From: Asanoa sp. WMMD1127
GTDB taxonomy: Bacteria > Actinomycetota > Actinomycetes > Mycobacteriales > Micromonosporaceae
Direction: 5' to 3'
Assembly (NCBI RefSeq): GCF_029626225.1
Contig: NZ_JARUBP010000001.1
Span: 6,758,001-6,822,000 of the forward strand
Length of the DNA stretch: 64,000 nt
In this document: piece after piece, positions 1-10,864 of the stretch
How positions within the stretch are numbered: position 1 is the first letter of the stretch
How the letters are laid out: each line of letters begins with the position of its first letter
Notes under the pieces: model-generated
What the model was told of the DNA's origin: nothing
The model's database searches: none
What the model saw: the letters and a program-made list of their open reading frames with translations, nothing else
Position numbers and translations under genes: made by a program

Positions 1-1247
1 AACTCGTTGGAGCCGCGGGTGTCGCAGTGGTAGACGGCCAGCCCGCTCGACGGCAGGTGCTGGTCGAACCCGGCGCGGGACCGGTTCTCCACCAGGAAGT
101 ACTCGTTGTCGAGCCCCGTCGACCACTTCAGCACGGTGTCGTAGTCGCCCTGCTTCGCCTCGAACCGGCCTCCGACGTTGAGGTCGACCTCGGTGCCGGC
201 CCAACCCACGAGCTGCCGCAGGTACGCGCTGACGGGCGCGGGCGTCTTGCCCCGGTCGAGGTGGTTGCCGGCGCCCATCACGCAGTACATGCCGACCCCG
301 GCGCTCTTGAAGTCGTCGCCCTCCCGCTCCGCCAGCCCGTAGTCGTAGAGGTCCGGGAAGCGGCAGAGCATGTGGCCGGCCTCGTGGCAGAACGTGCCGA
401 TGCTGAGGTCCTCGGCCCGCCGGCCCGCGCTGGTGACGATGTAGAGCTCGGTGCGGACACCGTTGTATTCCTTGCGGTGCACGAAGTTGTGCGGCCAGAG
501 GTCGCCTTTGTATTCGGTCTGGCCCGCGTACATGATGCACAGCGAGTCGACGATGCCCTCGTCACACGAGTCGAAGCGGGACAGGTCGACGCCGGCGTCG
601 AGGGCGAGCTGGATCGCCTCGGGCACCAGCAGCCCGTCGGTGTTGGCGTAGGCCAGCCGGGGCCGGCTCATCCGGAACGGCCCGACGACGACGTTGCTGA
701 AGTCGAGGCGCCCGGTCGACATGGTGCGGAAGTAGCCACGGACCGAACCGGCATTGCCCCCACCGGCGTACGCGTCGGCGTTGAGCAGCCCGTCGACCTC
801 GGCGGCGCCCACCGCGGCCGGGGTGTCCGGGAAGTCGACGAGGATGGTCAGCCCGGTGACGGCGCCCGAGCTGAGCCGCCGCCCGGGCAGCAGGCCGCCG
901 CTCGGGCCGAAGGTCAGGAACTTCTCGCGCCCGCCGGCCGCCTCGCCCGGCGGCACCATCGCCTCGTGCCGGGCCTTGACCCGGTTGTTGCGGACCTCCG
1001 TGGCCTCGTGCAGGTGCCGCTGGACCCCGGCGGGCGGCGGGCCGGCGTCGATCCGCCGCCCGGTCGAGGCGAACGAGCCCCCGTCGACGTCGGCGTAGCA
1101 GTAGGCCCCGGCCTCGTGGTCGTAGACGGCGGTGTAGCCGTCCGGCGTCTCGTACCGCGCGTACATCTCGTCGCCGAGCACCACCAGGGCGACGTCGTCG
1201 CCGTCCCGCTGCTGGAACCGTAGGGTCTCGCCGAAGATCGCGCTCAC
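1..1247 (-). CDS. M6-family (immune inhibitor A-like) zinc metalloprotease, C-terminus cut off by window edge
   Basis: The reading frame starts at a GTG at 1247 and runs off the left edge, so about 415 residues are visible. The zinc-binding helix is clear: HEAGHMLCRFPDLYDYG with the first His at residue 288, the HExxH-x8-D pattern of M6 peptidases. A Cys two residues before HExxH and a following VMGAGNH stretch also suit the family. The protein begins MSAIFGETLRFQQRDGDD and shows no signal peptide, unusual because most M6 proteases are secreted. A weak AAGG lies 10-13 bases before the start. It diverges from the Ser/Thr kinase gene across 226 bp in which I see no clear operator. Family assignment is firm; substrate and location are unknown. 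Confidence 0.85.
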   Translation of the reverse strand, partial: MSAIFGETLRFQQRDGDDVALVVLGDEMYARYETPDGYTAVYDHEAGAYCYADVDGGSFASTGRRIDAGPPPAGVQRHLHEATEVRNNRVKARHEAMVPPGEAAGGREKFLTFGPSGGLLPGRRLSSGAVTGLTILVDFPDTPAAVGAAEVDGLLNADAYAGGGNAGSVRGYFRTMSTGRLDFSNVVVGPFRMSRPRLAYANTDGLLVPEAIQLALDAGVDLSRFDSCDEGIVDSLCIMYAGQTEYKGDLWPHNFVHRKEYNGVRTELYIVTSAGRRAEDLSIGTFCHEAGHMLCRFPDLYDYGLAEREGDDFKSAGVGMYCVMGAGNHLDRGKTPAPVSAYLRQLVGWAGTEVDLNVGGRFEAKQGDYDTVLKWSTGLDNEYFLVENRSRAGFDQHLPSSGLAVYHCDTRGSNE

Positions 1248-1473
1248 CGGACACCGCCTTCACCTGTGGACGGCCCGACGCTAGACCGGCGGGAGCGTGA
1301 CGGCAGTCACGGATCGGACATCGACGGTGACACCACCCCGGCGGACGGCGCTGACCGTTTCGAGCGACCCCGCGCCACAGTGCGGTTCGGACCGGGCCGC
1401 TAAGGTTGCCCGGGGGGAGGGCACGGTCTTGCCCTGGCGGGGCGTACCACCTCGCAACACGGGGTACGGAGGC

Positions 1474-2934
1474 ATGATGCTCAATCCGGGCGACGCGCTT
1501 GGCGGGCGCTACCGGCTCGAGGAGCCCATCGCCAGCGGCGGCATGGGCGAGGTCTGGCGCGCCATCGACGAGATCCTCGGTCGGACCGTCGCCGCCAAGG
1601 TGCTCCACCCCCGAGCGGTCGGCGACCCGGGCTTCAGCGCGCGCTTCCGCGGCGAGGCCCGCACCATGGCGACCCTGCGCCACCCCGGCGTGGTCGACGT
1701 CTACGACTTCGGCGAGGACACCGACGGCGACGGCAAGCCCGTCGTCTACCTGGTCATGGCGTTCGTCGACGGCGAGCCCCTGTCGCAGCGGATCAAGACG
1801 GCCGAGCGGCTCAGCGCGGGCGAGACGATGGCGATCGTGGCCCAGACCGCCCACGCGCTGCAGGCCGCCCACGAGGCCGGCGTGGTGCACCGCGACGTCA
1901 AGCCCGGCAACCTGATCGTCCGCCCCGACGGCCAGGTCGTCCTGGTCGACTTCGGCGTCGCCCGCTCCGCCGAGGCGGCCAGCCTGACCGGCGTCAACGA
2001 GCTCGTCGGCACGGCGCTCTACATGGCGCCCGAGCAGGTGGCCAAGCGGCAGATCACGCCGGCCACCGACATCTACGCGCTCGGCGCGGTCGCGTACCAC
2101 TGCCTGGCCGGTCATCCGCCTTTCATGGGCGACAACGCGCTGACCATCGCGCTCTCGCACCTCGACGAGGAGCCGCCTCCGCTGCCGGAGGAGGTGCCGC
2201 CGGCGGTCCGCACGGTGGTCGCGACCGCGATGGCCAAGGAGCCCGCCGATCGCTTCAAGAACGCCGCGGCCATGGCGCAGATCGCCGAGGCCGCGATCGG
2301 GCCGCGGAACTCCGACACCGCGACGGCGCTGACCCGCGCGGGCACGACGGCGCTGCTCGCCGGCGGGCCCGTGGCGACCCGACCGCGACCGGGGTACGCG
2401 CCCGGCGCGGCCGCCGTCGGCCGGGGCCCCGGTGACACCTTCGCCGGCAGCGACCCCCGGTTGACCGGCACGGGCACGGTTCCGGTCGGCGCGCCCGGGC
2501 GGGTCGGCCCGCCCACTCCCCCGCCGCCCGGGCGGCGCAAGGGGCTCAACCCGACCAAGAAGGCGGGCATCATCGCGGCGGCCCTGATCGGCGTCGCGGC
2601 GGTGGTGATGGCGATCGCGCTGAACACCCTCGGCGGCAACAACTCGAACGGCGACACCCCCGTGCCGTCGCAGCCGGCCGAGGCGAGCGTCGAGTCGGCC
2701 GACACGGCGCCCACCGCGTCCACCGGGCCGACGCCGAACTCGCCCACGCCGCGCCGCAACACCAACTCGCCGCGCAACAACCCGCCGCCGCCGACGCGCG
2801 GACCGACCGGGCAGCCGACGCCGACGAAGAACAACGAGCCGACGCAGAACCCGACGCAGGCGCCGACGACGCCCCCGGCCACGCAGGAGCCGACGGTCGA
2901 TCCGACGGACCCGCCCGCGGGCGGGCAGAACTAG
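1474..2934 (+). CDS. membrane-anchored Ser/Thr protein kinase (PknB-like, no PASTA)
   Basis: A 486-residue Hanks-type kinase. The Gly loop is ASGGMGEVW, the ATP lysine is K42, the catalytic loop HRDVKPGN carries D141, the metal-binding DFG carries D159, and MAPEQ closes the activation segment. After a Gly/Pro-rich juxtamembrane linker comes one hydrophobic helix (about residues 365-385). The tail beyond it is roughly 90 residues of Pro/Thr/Asn repeats, presumably outside the cell; there are no PASTA domains. The start follows GGAGG at 1468-1472. Two adjacent ATGs exist (1474 and 1477), and the second has the more normal spacing. A longer in-frame start at 1297 is rejected because the kinase fold begins just after 1474. 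Likely role: signal-dependent phosphorylation at the membrane; the ligand is unknown. Confidence 0.93.
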   Translation: MMLNPGDALGGRYRLEEPIASGGMGEVWRAIDEILGRTVAAKVLHPRAVGDPGFSARFRGEARTMATLRHPGVVDVYDFGEDTDGDGKPVVYLVMAFVDGEPLSQRIKTAERLSAGETMAIVAQTAHALQAAHEAGVVHRDVKPGNLIVRPDGQVVLVDFGVARSAEAASLTGVNELVGTALYMAPEQVAKRQITPATDIYALGAVAYHCLAGHPPFMGDNALTIALSHLDEEPPPLPEEVPPAVRTVVATAMAKEPADRFKNAAAMAQIAEAAIGPRNSDTATALTRAGTTALLAGGPVATRPRPGYAPGAAAVGRGPGDTFAGSDPRLTGTGTVPVGAPGRVGPPTPPPPGRRKGLNPTKKAGIIAAALIGVAAVVMAIALNTLGGNNSNGDTPVPSQPAEASVESADTAPTASTGPTPNSPTPRRNTNSPRNNPPPPTRGPTGQPTPTKNNEPTQNPTQAPTTPPATQEPTVDPTDPPAGGQN

Positions 2935-3090
2935 CGGCAATCCCAATCTGCAAGTTGCCTGGTCAGCACCCGTTCGGGATCGTTTGATCGGCGTTTTCGG
3001 CCGGCCGTGCGTACGCGATGGGACGACGGACTGGCATCCGTGCGGTGACCTACTGTGATGGTGAACGCCGGATGAATAGCCTGGTGTCCG

Positions 3091-3405
3091 ATGGGAACCG
3101 AATCAGCGCAGGAGCCCGCGGTCGCCCGCGGGCTCCTGAATGGCCTTGTCCATTGCGGCACCTGCGGCGCCGACATGACCGTCGAGACGATCCGGGGGAT
3201 CCGGCGGTACATCTGCCGGTGCAGCCGGGTCGTGCCCGCCGACGAGTTGGACGTGCTGGTGCTGGGCCGGCTCTACGACCGGAGACGGTCGACGGGCCGG
3301 GCCGATCCGGTGCGCCTCTGCGACGAGGCGCACCTGGTCGACACCTACCTGGCCGGCGTCACGATCGGCGCGGACTGGACGCGCCCCTCGATCCGCTGGG
3401 CCTGA
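3091..3405 (+). CDS. small protein with recombinase-type zinc beta-ribbon
   Basis: 104 residues. Residues 15-60 read LLNGLVHCGTCGADM, then YICRCS, then VPADELDVLVLGRL. This is the arrangement of the zinc beta-ribbon domain of large serine recombinases (LLxGLxxCGxCGxxM ... YxC ... followed by a helix with a VL/AV pattern). No resolvase catalytic domain or recombinase domain is present upstream, and the protein ends with a short Arg/Asp-rich tail. There is no Shine-Dalgarno sequence; TAGCCT sits 8 bases before the ATG, so the transcript may be leaderless. It could be a remnant of an integrase or a domesticated DNA-binding module. The family link is by motif only. Confidence 0.6.
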   Translation: MGTESAQEPAVARGLLNGLVHCGTCGADMTVETIRGIRRYICRCSRVVPADELDVLVLGRLYDRRRSTGRADPVRLCDEAHLVDTYLAGVTIGADWTRPSIRWA

Positions 3406-3406
3406 C

Positions 3407-3616
3407 TCAGCTCGACGGCTGCGGAACCTCGGGGCAGTCGACCTTCGGGTTGACGCCGAAGTAGTTGAGCGGGCCCGCGATGATCGTGACGATGGTGCTG
3501 CTGGCCTCGGCGCAGTTCGTGTCGTCGTTGCTGAAGTAGCCGCGCTGTCCCGCCGCGATCGCGCCGATGATCAGCCAGATCACGACTATCAAGCCACCGA
3601 TCCCTGTGGTGCGCAC
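3407..3616 (-). CDS. small single-pass membrane protein, unknown function
   Basis: 69 residues from a GTG at 3616, preceded by GGAGG with a 4-base spacer (3621-3625), which decides this start over a longer one. The N-terminus VRTTGIGGLIVVIWLIIGAI is a membrane helix or uncleaved signal anchor. The rest is a short exported domain with two cysteines (NCAEASS, VDCPEV) that could form a disulphide. A hydrophobic stretch IVTIIAGPL in the middle is too short to be a certain second helix. The stop codon is two bases from the convergent zinc-ribbon gene. No family recognised. Confidence 0.6.
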   Translation of the reverse strand: MRTTGIGGLIVVIWLIIGAIAAGQRGYFSNDDTNCAEASSTIVTIIAGPLNYFGVNPKVDCPEVPQPSS

Positions 3617-3674
3617 AGTTCCTCCCAGGTCCACTGTTCCCGCGTTGCGCGGGTGTGGCCTGATACCCGATCTA

Positions 3675-3698
3675 TGCCCCTCGGCAAACCCGAAGGGG
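3675..3698 (-). terminator. hairpin downstream of aceB
   Basis: On the minus strand, past the aceB stop, the + strand sequence CCCCTCGG, CAAA, then CCCGAAGGGG folds into a stem with one bulge. It has no T-run, as is common for actinobacterial terminators. A second perfect CCCGCG-TTG-CGCGGG hairpin lies at 3639-3653, between this site and the small membrane protein gene. Confidence 0.4.
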
Positions 3699-3734
3699 TG
3701 TCGCACGGGTCAGGGTGGTGCGCGGGCGACTCCC

Positions 3735-5305
<1,571 letters not shown>

Positions 5306-5309
<4 letters not shown>

Positions 5310-6583
5310 GGCGCGACTCCTCGTATCGAAGCGTCCAGCAGGGTCATCGGATGGTAGATCGGGACGGCCCGGTCGGGGCCGAGGTGGGCGGTGATCTGCA
5401 GCGCGCAGCCGGGGTTGGCGGCGGCGATCGCGTCGGCGCCGGTGGCGGCGAGGTTGTCGGCCTTGCGCTGCCCGAGCTTGGTCGCCGCCTCCGGCTGGAG
5501 CAGGTTGTAGATGCCGGCCGAGCCGCAGCACAGCTCCCACTCCCGCGGCTCGACCAGCGTGACGCCGGGAATGCCGCGCAGCAGCGCCCGCGGCGGGATC
5601 CGGACGCCCTGGGCGTGGGCGAGGTGGCAGGCGTCGTGGTAGGCCAGCTTCAGCTCCAGCGGGTGCCGGGTGGCCTGCGCCGGATGCGCGTCGAGCAGCT
5701 CGTGCACGTCGCGCACCTTGGCCGAGAACGCGGCCGCGCGGTCGGCCCAGTCGGCGTCGTCGGCCAGCAGATGCCCGTAGTCCTTCATCGCCGAGCCGCA
5801 GCCGGCCACGTTGACGGCGATCGCGTCGAAGCCCTCGTAGGCGGCGATGGTCTTCCGCGCCAGTCGCAGCGCCTCGGGCTCGAGCCCGGAGTGCAGCTGG
5901 AGCGCGCCACAGCAGCGGGGCTGACGGGGGGCGTGCACCTCCCAGCCCTCGGCAGCGAGCACCCGGACGGTCGCCGCGTTGACGTCGCCGTAGAAGACCC
6001 GCTGCACGCAGCCCTGCATGAACGCGACCCGGCCGCGCGGCTCGACGCCCTCGGCCGCCGGCGTTCTAATCGGGAGCTGGCGGGTGGCCGCGGCCAGCGG
6101 CACCTCGGGGGCGAGGGAGAGCATGGCCCCGATCCGGGTACGCAGGGCGCGGTCCCCGAACAGCCTCGACAGCCGCAGCCGGCCCTGGGCCGCGATCGCC
6201 GGCACCATCGCCCGCAGCCGGGCCGGGTGGGTGAACAGGGCGAAGATGGCGGCCCGCTGGAGCCGCTCGCGTCGCGTGCGCAAAGGGCTGCGTTCGAGCT
6301 GCGGCCGCACCTGTTCGATCAGCTTGTCATATTGGACGCCGGACGGGCACGCGGTGACGCAGGCCATGCAGCCCAGGCAGCGGTCGAAGTGCTCCACCAT
6401 GGACGATGACAGCGGGTCCTCGTGGCCCACCCGCATGAGCAGGATCCGGCCGCGCGGCGAGTCCATCTCGTTCTCGAACACCGCGTAGCTCGGGCAGGTG
6501 GGCAGGCAGAACCCACAGTGGACACAGTCCTTGATGAGTTCCGGGTCCGGTGGCCGGCGGGCGTCCCAGGCCGTGTCGGTCAT
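5306..6583 (-). CDS. glcF: glycolate oxidase iron-sulfur subunit
   Basis: 425 residues. Two ferredoxin-type 4Fe-4S motifs (CVHCGFCLPTCPSY and CLGCMACVTACPSG) lie in the first 90 residues. Two CCG domains follow, with RCCGALQLHSG and LCCGSAGIYNL, as in E. coli GlcF. It passes electrons from the flavin subunits GlcD/GlcE to the respiratory chain at the membrane. The ATG at 6583 shares its A with the glcE stop (TGATG), and the stop overlaps the aceB start, so translation is probably coupled along the whole operon. Confidence 0.95.
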
Positions 6584-7740
6584 CAGAGGCCTCCCACGTA
6601 GGTGCCGGGGCGGAACGTGCCGGTCGGGTCGAAGCGGGCCTTGACCCGGCCCATCAGCGCGCGCAGGCCCGGGTCGGGCGCCGGCCAGGGCGCGACGACG
6701 AGGCGGGCGCCATCGAGGACGGTGGCCGGACGGGGGCGCAGGGCGGTGCGGGCCGCCTCGACGCGGGTGGCCAGGTCGTCGCCGTCGGGGAAGGAGAGCC
6801 AGGAGACGCCGAGGGCAGCCCGGGTGGTCACCGTGGCGCCGCCGGCCGCGGCGAGCACCGCGGGCAGGTCGGTCGGCAGGTGGGAGACCTTGACCACCGC
6901 GGGGCCGCGCTGGGCGGCCCGTTGCGCCGCCCAGATCGACTCGTCGTCGAGGACCACGTCGACGTCGACGGCGGGCAGCAGCTTCGCGGTGGCGTCGGCG
7001 CGTTCGGGGGCGGTGACACCGCCGAAGCGGATCAGGAGGCGGCCGCTGCCGTCGCGCCAGGCGGTGTCGAGGGCCATCGCCTCCAGGGGGCGGCGGGACA
7101 TGGCGAGCACGGCGGCGGTGAGCGCGGCCGGGTCGTCGGTGGCGGCCACGACCGTGGCGGTGCGGGCCGGGAGCGGGTGGAGCCGGACGGCGACCTGGGT
7201 GACGAGGCCCAGCGTGCCGTAGGAGCCGGCGAACAGCTTGCCGAGGTCGTACCCGGCGACGTTCTTGATGACCGTGCCGCCGGAGCGGGCGACCGAGCCG
7301 TCGGCCAGCACGACGGTGATGCCGATGACGAGGTCGCGGACCCCGCCGTAGCGGTGCCGGGCCGGGCCCGAGTCGGCGGTCGCGACCAGGCCGCCGACGG
7401 TGCCGCCGCGGTCGGGCGGGTCGAGGGCCAGCCACTGTCCTTCGCGGGCCAGGTGCCGTTGCAGCTCGGCCAGCGGGACGCCCGCCTCGACGATCGCGGT
7501 GAAGTCGCCGGCGTTGTGGGCGACGATCCGGTCCAACCCTCCGGTGTGGACGGTCACGGTGTCGGCCCCGTCGCCGCCACCCCACTCGGCGCGACTGCCG
7601 GCGCCGACCGGTCGTACCGCTGCGCCCTGGTGTGACAGCTCGGCGAGCGCGGCCGCCGCCTCGTCGCTCGAGGTCGGCCGCACCGCGGACGCCGTCGTCG
7701 TTGCCTGCTCCGCAGGCGTCGGAACGCGAGGCTGCGTCAT
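6583..7740 (-). CDS. glcE: glycolate oxidase FAD-binding subunit
   Basis: 385 residues with a PCMH-type FAD-binding fold. Visible elements include VGAGSRAEWGG near residue 50, a PPDRGGTVGGLVA loop, and GGTVIKNVAGYDLGKLFAGS, which is highly typical of GlcE. The protein is shorter than GlcD because the C-terminal oxidase cap is reduced. The first 25 residues are a Thr/Ala/Ser-rich leader absent from many homologues. The ATG lies one base after the glcD stop, so the two flavin subunits are co-expressed. Confidence 0.93.
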   Translation of the reverse strand: MTQPRVPTPAEQATTTASAVRPTSSDEAAAALAELSHQGAAVRPVGAGSRAEWGGGDGADTVTVHTGGLDRIVAHNAGDFTAIVEAGVPLAELQRHLAREGQWLALDPPDRGGTVGGLVATADSGPARHRYGGVRDLVIGITVVLADGSVARSGGTVIKNVAGYDLGKLFAGSYGTLGLVTQVAVRLHPLPARTATVVAATDDPAALTAAVLAMSRRPLEAMALDTAWRDGSGRLLIRFGGVTAPERADATAKLLPAVDVDVVLDDESIWAAQRAAQRGPAVVKVSHLPTDLPAVLAAAGGATVTTRAALGVSWLSFPDGDDLATRVEAARTALRPRPATVLDGARLVVAPWPAPDPGLRALMGRVKARFDPTGTFRPGTYVGGL

Positions 7741-7741
7741 C

Positions 7742-9193
7742 TCAGAATCGCTCCGCGATTCCAGCGGCTTCCAGCGGGTGCTGCCGGTAGACCCCAGGGA
7801 CCTCGCCGCAGAGTCGGGGCGTCGGCATCACCTTGCCCGGGTTGGCCCGCCCGTCGGGGTCGAACGCGCAGCGCAGGCGCTGGAACGCCGCGAGGTCGTC
7901 CTCGGCGAACATCTTGGCCATGTGCTTGCGCTTGTCGACGCCGACGCCGTGCTCGCCGGTGATCGAGCCGCCCGCTTCGAGGCAGACGTCGAGGATTCGG
8001 CCGGCCAGCTCCTCGGCCCGGGCGGCCTGGCCCTCGACGGCGGCGTCGAAGCAGACCAGCGGGTGCAGGTTGCCGTCGCCGGCGTGGAAGACGTTGGCCA
8101 CGACCAGCCCGTATTCCGCGGCGAGCTCGTCGATGCGGACCAGCACGTCGGGCAGCGTGGTGCGGGGCACGACGCCGTCCTGCACGAAGTAGTTGGGCGA
8201 GATCCGGCCCATCGCCGGGAACGCCGCCTTGCGGGTCTTCCAGAACAGCGCGCGCTCCGCCTCGTCGCGGCTGACCCGCACGTCGTCCGAACCCTGCTCG
8301 GCGCAGATCGCGGTCACCTGGGCGAACTGGGCCTCGCACTCGGCCTCGGCCCCGTCGAGCTCGACGAGCAGGGCGGCGCCGCGACCGACCGGGTAGCCGG
8401 CGTGCGCCATCTCCTCGGTCGCCCGGATCGTGGTCGCGTCCATCATCTCGATCGCGCCGGGCACGATGCCCGCCTGCACGATCTCCGAGACCGCCTCGCC
8501 GGCCTGTCGGGTGGAGTCGAAGAACGCGACGAGGGTACGGGTGGCCTCCGGCACGGGCACCACGCGCAGCCAGATCTTCGTGGCGACCCCGAGCGTGCCC
8601 TCGGAGCCGACGAACGCGCCGAGCAGGTCGTACCCCGGGGTGTCCAGCTCCTTGCCCCCGATCGTCACCAGCTCGCCGTCGGGCAGCACCACCTCGAGCC
8701 CGGTCACGTAGTTGGTGGTGAAGCCGTATTTGAAGCAGTGCGCGCCGCCCGAGTTCTCCGCGACGTTGCCGCCGATCGTGCAGACGATCTGGCTGGACGG
8801 GTCGGGCGGGTAGAAGAAGTCCGGCGCGACGGCGGCGGAGACGGCCGCGTTGGTGACGCCCGGCTCGACGCAGACCCGGCCGTTGTCGAGGTCGATCTCG
8901 AGGATGCGGTTGAGCCGGGACAGCACGATCAGCACGCCGTCCTTGATCGGCAGGGCGCCACCGGAGAGGCCGGAGCCGGCGCCGCGGGCGACCCAGGGAA
9001 CGCCGGCCCCGGCGCAGGCGGCGACGCACTCGCGGACCTCGTCGCCGGTGCCGGGCAGCACGGCCAGGCGCGGCACCTGGCGGTACTGGAGGAGCCCGTC
9101 GGACTCGTAGGTCCGCAGATCGTGCTCGTCGCGCAGCAGCCAACGCTCGCCGACCACCCGGCGGAGCCGCTCGACCAACTCGTGCCCGTCCAT
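7742..9193 (-). CDS. glcD: glycolate oxidase catalytic flavoprotein subunit
   Basis: 483 residues. An FAD-binding type 4 domain (VARGAGSGLSGGALP; CTIGGNVAENSGGAHC) is followed by the FAD-linked oxidase C-terminal domain ending in the conserved GEHGVGVDKRKHM. It oxidises glycolate (or D-lactate) to the 2-oxo acid. ATG 9193 is chosen over an upstream ATG at 9253 because AAGG sits 9 bases before it and the upstream extension is Arg/Gly-rich without family match. It is the first gene of glcDEF-aceB. The 109-bp gap to the divergent permease should hold both promoters, but I see no convincing operator. Confidence 0.95.
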   Translation of the reverse strand: MDGHELVERLRRVVGERWLLRDEHDLRTYESDGLLQYRQVPRLAVLPGTGDEVRECVAACAGAGVPWVARGAGSGLSGGALPIKDGVLIVLSRLNRILEIDLDNGRVCVEPGVTNAAVSAAVAPDFFYPPDPSSQIVCTIGGNVAENSGGAHCFKYGFTTNYVTGLEVVLPDGELVTIGGKELDTPGYDLLGAFVGSEGTLGVATKIWLRVVPVPEATRTLVAFFDSTRQAGEAVSEIVQAGIVPGAIEMMDATTIRATEEMAHAGYPVGRGAALLVELDGAEAECEAQFAQVTAICAEQGSDDVRVSRDEAERALFWKTRKAAFPAMGRISPNYFVQDGVVPRTTLPDVLVRIDELAAEYGLVVANVFHAGDGNLHPLVCFDAAVEGQAARAEELAGRILDVCLEAGGSITGEHGVGVDKRKHMAKMFAEDDLAAFQRLRCAFDPDGRANPGKVMPTPRLCGEVPGVYRQHPLEAAGIAERF

Positions 9194-9302
9194 CCCCACT
9201 GACCTTACGCCCGCACGCCGGTGATCGCGCCTGTTGCCATGACCACCTTCCATGCACGACTATGGATCTCTGCCCGGGGGCTCTTCCACGCGAGGAGGCG
9301 CC

Positions 9303-10817
9303 ATGGATCAAACGTTCGACGTCCGTTCCGATTCACCCGGATCCACCCAGCTCGGCGTCAGCCGGCCACCGCTCGCCGTCGCCGACCTGCCCGAGCCCGA
9401 GGAGGTGTTCGGGGTCCGCAAGATCGGGCCCAAGGAGCTGTTCCAGTACGCGGTAGGGCCCAGCCTGATCGCGCTCGGCATCTCGATCGGCAGCGGCGAG
9501 TGGCTGCTCGGGCCGCAGGCGGTCGGCCAGTTCGGCTTCGTCGGTGTCGGCTGGGTCATCCTCGTCTCGGCCGTGCTGCAGACCTTCTACAACGTCGAGT
9601 GCTCGCGCTACGTGCTGGCGACCGGCGAGGCGCCGGTGGTCGGCTGGGGCCGCGTACCGCCCGGGTTCAAGCTCTGGGTGCCGCTGTCCGTGTTCGTCGT
9701 CATCTTCGCGTTCATCGCCGGCGGTTGGGCGGCCTCGGCCGGCCAGGGCGTCTACGCGCTGGTGCACGGCGCCGTGCCGCCCGCGGGGGCCGAGGAGCCA
9801 CGGATCTGGGCCATCGCCCTGCTGCTGCTCGTCTTCCTCATCACGGTGGCGGCCAAGCGGATCAGCCGCGCGCTGGAGCTGGCCAACTGGGTCATGGTCA
9901 GCTCGATCCTCCTCGGTCTGCTGCTGATCGACCTGTTCGTCGTGCCGTTCGACCTCTGGTGGGAGGGCATCCGCGGCTTCTTCACGCCGGCCGCCCCGCC
10001 CGAGGGCATCACCGCGACGCAACTCGGCGGCCTGGCCGGCTTCACGGCGCTGGCCTCCGGCCTCAACTGGTACGTGATGGGACACTACCGCGACAAGGGC
10101 TACGGAATGGGTTTCCGCACGGGCTACATCTCCGGCCTGCGCGGTGACCGCAAGGAGATGCTGGCCAGCGGCGTCACGTTCCCTGACGACGCGGCCAACA
10201 CTGCCCGCTGGAAGCGCTGGTACCGGCTGCTGCTCACGGACATGTGGGGCGTCTTCTTCATCGGCGCGATGCTCGGCATGCTGCTGCCGACCATCCTGAT
10301 GGCGCACGCGGTGAACATCTCCGGCGAGAGGCCCACGGCGTCGACCGTCCCGACGTTCGTGGCGTCGGCCCTGGACGCCGAGTACGGCCGGTGGATGTTC
10401 TATCTCGCGCTGGTCCTCGGCGTGCTGGTGCTGTTCAGCACGCAGCTCGGCATCTTCGAGGGCATGGTCCGGGTGACGACCGACGCGGCGCACGCGACGA
10501 GCCCGCGCCTGCGCCGCCTGCTGGAGGGCGACCCGCGCCGGTTCTACTACCCGTTCATGCTGCTGCTCCTGGTCATCATCGGGGTGGTCCTGCACCTGGC
10601 GGTGCCGGTCAACCTGGTGCAGTGGTCGGCCAACATGTCGAACCTGGGCGCGCTCATCTACCCGTTCATGCTCATGTACCTCAACGCCCGGCTACCCAGG
10701 GCCGCCCGACCCCGGCCCTGGCACTACGTGCTGCTGGGCATCAACGTCCTCTTCTTCGGCTTCTTCTTCATCAACTTCATCGCCGACTTCTTCGGCGATC
10801 CGCTCGTGGTCTTCTGA
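9303..10817 (+). CDS. Nramp-like multi-pass permease lacking the metal motif, divergent from the glycolate operon
   Basis: 504 residues with about eleven hydrophobic helices. The first helix reads GPSLIALGISIGSGEWLLGP, which aligns with TM1 of the Nramp/LeuT-fold family, but GSGE stands where true metal transporters have DPGN. The TM6 region shows ASGLNWYVMGHY rather than MPH. The start is fixed by GAGGAGG seven bases before ATG 9303. It faces glcD across 109 bp. The missing metal ligands plus this context suggest an organic substrate, perhaps glycolate, lactate or another small acid; that is inference. Databases would probably label it an Nramp family divalent metal transporter. Confidence 0.75.
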   Translation: MDQTFDVRSDSPGSTQLGVSRPPLAVADLPEPEEVFGVRKIGPKELFQYAVGPSLIALGISIGSGEWLLGPQAVGQFGFVGVGWVILVSAVLQTFYNVECSRYVLATGEAPVVGWGRVPPGFKLWVPLSVFVVIFAFIAGGWAASAGQGVYALVHGAVPPAGAEEPRIWAIALLLLVFLITVAAKRISRALELANWVMVSSILLGLLLIDLFVVPFDLWWEGIRGFFTPAAPPEGITATQLGGLAGFTALASGLNWYVMGHYRDKGYGMGFRTGYISGLRGDRKEMLASGVTFPDDAANTARWKRWYRLLLTDMWGVFFIGAMLGMLLPTILMAHAVNISGERPTASTVPTFVASALDAEYGRWMFYLALVLGVLVLFSTQLGIFEGMVRVTTDAAHATSPRLRRLLEGDPRRFYYPFMLLLLVIIGVVLHLAVPVNLVQWSANMSNLGALIYPFMLMYLNARLPRAARPRPWHYVLLGINVLFFGFFFINFIADFFGDPLVVF

Positions 10818-10864
10818 CCCGTCTCCACCCCCGGCAGAGTCCGCCGGCCACCCGGCCGGCGGAC

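Noticed and set aside
27-1223. A 398-codon plus-strand frame opposite the M6 protease
   Set aside because: No motif or domain, while the minus strand has the HExxH zinc site.
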